Shown here: piece after piece, positions 5,698 to 8,459 of the stretch
Layout: each line of letters opens with the position of its first letter
Numbering within the stretch: the stretch's first letter is position 1
From: RBG-13-68-16 sp050018455
GTDB lineage: Bacteria > Acidobacteriota > Thermoanaerobaculia > Thermoanaerobaculales > Thermoanaerobaculaceae
Assembly: GCA_050018455.1 (NCBI GenBank)
Contig: JBEKAA010000072.1
Coordinates: 1-8,459, forward strand
Direction: 5' to 3'
Length of the DNA: 8,459 nt
Notes under the pieces: generated by a model
What the model was told of the DNA's origin: nothing
The model's input: the letters and a program-made list of their open reading frames with translations, nothing else
Database searches by the model: none
Position numbers and translations under genes: made by a program

Positions 5698-6555
5698 ATG
5701 GCGCGGCGGTTCCTTTCTGTGGTCGTAGGCGTGCTGATTGCGGCGGCTGTCTTCGCATTTCTCCAGGCGGTGTCGAGCGACCTGCGCTGGGTCTTCGCGC
5801 TCGGGCTGGGGCTGACGCTCGCGGCGGGCGTCTGGAACGGGCGCCGCCGGGGTGGCGATCTGCTCGATGCTCTGTCGCTGTCGGTTCCGCTGGCGGCAGC
5901 GTTCGCCGTTTTCGTGGTGCCCGAGCTCCCGGCGCTCTGGCCGCATTGCGTGCTCTGGGTGACGGCGGCAGTGGCCGGCCACGTCTGGCAACGCGCGAGC
6001 GCCCGGCGCTTCGCCGTCACCGGCGGCCTGCTGGCAGTGGTCCTCGTCGGGGTGGGTTACGGTGCGTTCTACCTGCCGCGGGCGATCGCCCACGCGCTGA
6101 CGAAGGACCGCAACGAACCGGCGCCCGAGTTCACGCTCCAGACGCTCGCAGGCGCCGAGATCCCGCGCCTCGATTGGCAAGGCAAGGTCGTCGTGCTCGA
6201 CTTCTTCGCCACCTACTGCGGGCCTTGCATCGCCGAGCTGCCCAAGCTGGCCGAGGTCAACGCCCGGCTCGCCGGGCGCTCCGACGTGATCGTGCTGGTG
6301 GTCGGGAGCGAGTCCGGCGGCGAGACGCTGGACTCGCTGCGCTCGTTCGCCGAGCGCTCCGGCCGCGGGCTCGCCTTCGCCTGGGACCCCCGCCACAAGG
6401 CCCGCGACGCGTGCGGCGTGAGAGGCACGCCTTCCCTGGCGGTGCTGGACCTCTCCGGGCGCCTGCGGCGCGTTCACGAGGGTTACAACGCCGCGGAAAC
6501 CGGCTTCAGCGCCGAGCTGCTGCGCTTCATCGACCGACTCAGCTCCGCCCGGTGA
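5698..6555 (+). CDS. Polytopic membrane protein with C-terminal TlpA-like thioredoxin domain
   Basis: A 285-residue predicted membrane-bound thiol-disulfide protein. Five hydrophobic stretches occupy roughly residues 3-130: FLSVVVGVLIAAAVFAFL, WVFALGLGLTLAAGVW, LSLSVPLAAAFAVFVV, HCVLWVTAAVAGHVW and GGLLAVVLVGVGYGAFYL. A TlpA/AhpC-TSA domain then starts at PAPEFTLQTLAGAEI. It contains VVLDFFATYCGPC (Cys174, Cys177), with Tyr173 where WC is typical, and the cis-proline Pro245 in GTPSLAVLDLSG. The role is presumably transfer of reducing power to envelope thiols or cytochrome c-type substrates; no partner gene here confirms this. It starts about 107 bp after the CPBP stop on the same strand and may be co-transcribed. 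It differs from the thioredoxin fusion at 1769-3106 in having a membrane module instead of a LolA-like region. Third-position GC is markedly higher than in the genes to its left. Confidence 0.9.
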   Translation: MARRFLSVVVGVLIAAAVFAFLQAVSSDLRWVFALGLGLTLAAGVWNGRRRGGDLLDALSLSVPLAAAFAVFVVPELPALWPHCVLWVTAAVAGHVWQRASARRFAVTGGLLAVVLVGVGYGAFYLPRAIAHALTKDRNEPAPEFTLQTLAGAEIPRLDWQGKVVVLDFFATYCGPCIAELPKLAEVNARLAGRSDVIVLVVGSESGGETLDSLRSFAERSGRGLAFAWDPRHKARDACGVRGTPSLAVLDLSGRLRRVHEGYNAAETGFSAELLRFIDRLSSAR

Positions 6556-6646
6556 TCGAGGGACAGCCCGGCGCCAGGCTGCCGCCAGGGGGCCGGAGGA
6601 CTCCTTTCTCGTAAACCCGAGAGGCCGGCCGCGTATCCTCTGCATC

Positions 6647-7660
6647 ATGACAATCCCCCTGGACCGGCCCATTGCGTGTCTGCGAAGCACGATCCTGATC
6701 GTGCTCGTGGCGGCGCCGCTGGCAGCGCAGACGCCAGCCGCGGTCACTGCGCAGCTTCCCGCTGACGACGCGATCCGGATCCGGGAGTTCTACCGCCTGG
6801 CGGCGGAGATCCAGGACCGCATCTGGCCGCGGTGGAGCGCGACGCCGGCGCCGCTCCTGCTCGTCACGAGCGAGACGGAGTTCCTCACGCATCATCCGGC
6901 GTCGCCGCCGGATTTCAAGAAGGTCGGCGAGGACGTCTGGGCCCGCCCGCGGCAGTTCTCGCCCGCGTTGCTGGCGACGTTCCCCGCGTTCGGGCCGCCG
7001 TCCGTCATAGTGATCGGCGAGCCCGCGAACACCGACGCCAAGACCAGCACGCCGTGGCTGTTCGTCGTGCTGCACGAACACTTCCACCAGCTGCAGAACG
7101 CGCAGCCCGGCTACTTCAAGGCGACGGAGGACCTCGGCCTGGCGCGCGGCGACAGCAGCGGGATGTGGATGCTGAACTACCCTTTCCCGTACGGCGACGC
7201 CGCGCTCGGGCGGGCGTTCGCGCACCTGCGCGACACGCTGCTCGCGGCGTTGCAAGAGCCGGACGCGACGAAGTTCGCGGCCCTCGCCGCGGAGTACAAG
7301 GCGGAGCGCACGCGCTTCCTCGCGCGGCTCGCACCCGACGACCGCGCGTACCTGAGCTTCCAGATCTGGCAGGAGGGGATCGCGCGCTACACGCAGGTGG
7401 TCGCCGCGGAAGCCGCCGCGGGGTACCGGCCGACCGCCGAGTACGCGGCCCTTCCCGACGCCACGCCGTTCGCAACGTACGGTCAGACGATGAGGGCCCG
7501 GACGCTCGAGGCGCTGAAACACGTGGAGCTCGCCTCGGCGCAGCGCATCGCGGTCTACCCGTTCGGGTGCGCCGAGGGCTTCCTCCTCGACCGCCTCGAC
7601 CCGAAGTGGAAGGACGGCTACTTCCGGCACCCCTTCACGCTCGACCCGTACTTCGAGTAG
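6647..7660 (+). CDS. Putative secreted HExxH zinc metallopeptidase (hypothetical)
   Basis: A 337-residue protein with an N-terminal signal peptide (STILIVLVAAPLAAQ, residues about 14-28). I do not recognise a named family. The visible catalytic signature is VVLHEHFHQLQ, an HExxH motif with His143, Glu144 and His147. It is followed by WQEGIARYTQ (Glu243), which resembles the third-ligand segment of gluzincins (NEGxAxY in M1-like enzymes). The HExxH-to-Glu distance of about 96 residues is longer than in M1, so this assignment is inference. Late features include a single PFGCAEGFLLDRLDP segment. A periplasmic or extracellular peptidase role follows if the motif binds zinc. No Shine-Dalgarno is clear before ATG 6647 (the preceding bases are tatcctctgcatc), so the mRNA may be leaderless or start elsewhere. 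A GC hairpin 3 bp after the stop closes the gene. Confidence 0.85.
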   Translation: MTIPLDRPIACLRSTILIVLVAAPLAAQTPAAVTAQLPADDAIRIREFYRLAAEIQDRIWPRWSATPAPLLLVTSETEFLTHHPASPPDFKKVGEDVWARPRQFSPALLATFPAFGPPSVIVIGEPANTDAKTSTPWLFVVLHEHFHQLQNAQPGYFKATEDLGLARGDSSGMWMLNYPFPYGDAALGRAFAHLRDTLLAALQEPDATKFAALAAEYKAERTRFLARLAPDDRAYLSFQIWQEGIARYTQVVAAEAAAGYRPTAEYAALPDATPFATYGQTMRARTLEALKHVELASAQRIAVYPFGCAEGFLLDRLDPKWKDGYFRHPFTLDPYFE

Positions 7661-7663
7661 AGG

Positions 7664-7690
7664 GCCGCGTGGGCTTCGGACCCACGCGGC
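7664..7690 (+). terminator. Strong GC hairpin after the metallopeptidase gene
   Basis: A perfect 10-bp stem (GCCGCGTGGG at 7664-7673, CCCACGCGGC at 7681-7690) encloses a CTTCGGA loop that can form a UUCG-type tetraloop. It starts 3 bp after the stop codon at 7658-7660. No T-run follows, so it may act as a high-GC terminator or mRNA 3'-end stabiliser rather than a classical intrinsic terminator. Confidence 0.65.
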
Positions 7691-7739
7691 GCCTCGCCAC
7701 TCATCCCGCAATCCCCTGTCTGTGCCGGCCTGGCAGCGA

Positions 7740-7758
7740 CGTCGCGAGCACCGCGACG
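7740..7758 (-). terminator. Hairpin downstream of the small secreted protein gene
   Basis: CGTCGCG (7740-7746) pairs with CGCGACG (7752-7758) around an AGCAC loop, about 30 bp beyond the minus-strand stop at 7790. A second GTCGCGAC palindrome lies at 7770-7777. There is no T-run. With the hairpin at 7664-7690 this separates two convergent genes. Confidence 0.35.
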
Positions 7759-7789
7759 ACCTCCGAGGCGTCGCGACCTCCTGCGGGGC

Positions 7790-8176
7790 TCACCAGCGCC
7801 GGTCGCCGAACCTCGCGGCGCGGCGCACCTCCCAGTGTGGCCTCGGCCCTGGGACCCACACGCGCGCAAGCGACACGCGCGGCGCGACTACCGCGTACGG
7901 AGCAACCACTGCGTACGGCGCGTAATTCGGCGCGACGTACGGCGCGTAGGTCGGCGCGTAGTACCCATTCAGGCTGCAGCCGGCGGCGTAGGGCCGGTAA
8001 TACGGCACGACCGGCGGGACGCTCCCGACCGAGACGACCAGGGGCGGTACTACGAGCGCCGCCGAGAGACCGACTCGGACGCCCCAGCCAGCCTGCGCGG
8101 GGGTTGCAGTCGCGACGAGGCCGGCCGCGACCGCCATGGCTGCGAGTGAAGTGCGAACGATGCGTGTGGTCGGCAT
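7790..8176 (-). CDS. Small secreted Tyr/Pro/Ala-rich protein
   Basis: A 128-residue exported protein of unknown function. The N-terminus is a textbook signal peptide (TTRIVRTSLAAMAVAAGLVA, cleavage expected after PAQA, before GWGVRVG). A hydrophobic Val/Pro-rich stretch follows (LSAALVVPPLVVSVGSVPP), then a low-complexity segment of YAP/PYA units, including APTYAPYVAPNYAPYA and a tandem PYAVVA-PYAVVA. The tail (ARVWVPGPRPHWEVRR) recalls the aromatic, basic C-termini of small YxPGxW-type envelope proteins; this is a resemblance, not a family assignment. The ATG at 8176 is chosen over upstream in-frame starts because the signal peptide starts there and GAGGGGGA (minus strand, 8191-8184) lies 7 nt upstream. 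Only one cysteine is visible in the mature part. It is convergent with the metallopeptidase gene and probably separately expressed. Confidence 0.8.
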   Translation of the reverse strand: MPTTRIVRTSLAAMAVAAGLVATATPAQAGWGVRVGLSAALVVPPLVVSVGSVPPVVPYYRPYAAGCSLNGYYAPTYAPYVAPNYAPYAVVAPYAVVAPRVSLARVWVPGPRPHWEVRRAARFGDRRW

Positions 8177-8459
8177 GTCTGTGTCCCCCTCGATCCCATC
8201 TGATAGCAAGTCCGATGCCACCCCTGCGCCACGTACGACGGGCAGACCTCCCGGCTCGCCCGCACTCTCGTGTGTCACCCCGAAGACGGAGGTGCTCTCC
8301 GGAGAGGTCGGCCCGGCCGGAGGGGCGGCGGGACCCACTCATACCAATTTGCCATCAGTCGTAGAGGATTGCCTGTCATTGTCGAGAGAGTCTTCCCGGC
8401 TTGTGGCGATCTGCGGACCGAGGGCGGGGGCAAGCCCCGCTCCTACACCAGAAAACGCA
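8177..8459. other. Gene-free right end of the window
   Basis: This stretch carries the ribosome binding site and presumably the promoter of the minus-strand secreted protein, but no convincing -35/-10 pair can be picked out. No frame here looks coding on either strand. The only structured element is the REP-like palindrome near the right edge. Confidence 0.5.
8424..8446 (-). repeat. REP-like palindromic element
   Basis: On the minus strand this reads GTAGGAGCGGGGCTTGCCCC and continues CGC: a GTAG head, then a stem-loop (GCGGGG, loop CTTGC, CCCCGC). A GTAG tetranucleotide before a short GC-rich hairpin is the layout of REP sequences mobilised by RAYT (Y1-type) transposases in many bacteria. 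Only one copy is in the window, so its repetitiveness across the genome is not shown. Confidence 0.5.

Noticed and set aside
5308..6747. Minus-strand frame of 479 codons opposite the CPBP and membrane TlpA genes
   Set aside because: Antisense to two genes with clear catalytic motifs; composition is that of a shadow frame.
6539..7711. Minus-strand frame of 390 codons opposite the metallopeptidase
   Set aside because: Arg/Glu-rich shadow of the plus-strand gene with no motif or signal.
7885..7960. Short repeated units (gcgtacgg-type) that could suggest a CRISPR or satellite array
   Set aside because: They are the codons of the YAP/PYAVVA repeats of the secreted protein, without unique spacers.
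6832..8364. Long plus-strand frame of about 510 codons across the metallopeptidase and beyond
   Set aside because: Translation is almost all Arg, Ala, Pro and Gly, and it overlaps the HExxH gene and the antisense secreted protein in other frames.

Overview
The window is GC-rich bacterial DNA with closely packed genes, no rRNA or tRNA, and no phage, transposase or CRISPR features that I can see. The taxon cannot be fixed from the sequence alone. The mix of a membrane-bound AraC-type regulator, TlpA-like thioredoxin proteins, a membrane-anchored alpha/beta hydrolase, CPBP proteases and secreted hypothetical proteins suggests a Gram-negative, large-genome environmental bacterium. Acidobacteriota or a similar soil phylum is a guess, not a result.

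Layout, left to right. (1) Bases 1-216 hold the N-terminal part of a CPBP (CAAX/Abi-type) membrane protease that stops before its catalytic motifs. (2) Bases 334-1395, minus strand, encode a seven-transmembrane regulator with a C-terminal AraC-type DNA-binding domain. (3) A divergent intergenic region of about 370 bp follows, with a good minus-strand -10 box and a set of competing inverted repeats. (4) Bases 1769-4491 form a two-gene operon with an ATGA stop/start overlap: a secreted protein joining a LolA/DUF2092-like region to a TlpA thioredoxin domain, then a membrane-anchored serine hydrolase with a complete catalytic triad. (5) A 323-bp gap leads to a second CPBP gene (4815-5590). Its catalytic half is intact, but it lacks 106 bp relative to the fragment at base 1, which puts its start region and catalytic region in different frames. 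(6) Bases 5698-6555 encode a polytopic membrane protein with a C-terminal TlpA domain. (7) Bases 6647-7660 encode a putative secreted HExxH metallopeptidase, followed by a strong GC hairpin. (8) Bases 7790-8176, minus strand, encode a small secreted Tyr/Pro-rich protein. (9) The right end is gene-free and carries a REP-like palindrome.

The shared theme is the cell envelope: every protein-coding gene has a signal peptide, an anchor or several membrane segments. The likeliest functional unit is the divergent regulator with the thioredoxin-fusion/hydrolase operon. This unit sits between two related but differently damaged CPBP copies, one missing its C-terminal half and the other missing a membrane segment. 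That bracketing, together with a 16-bp direct repeat on both sides of the second copy, is the most unusual structure in the window and points to past duplication and deletion. From about base 5690 the DNA looks more GC-rich with stronger GC3 bias, so the left part may have a different history from the right.
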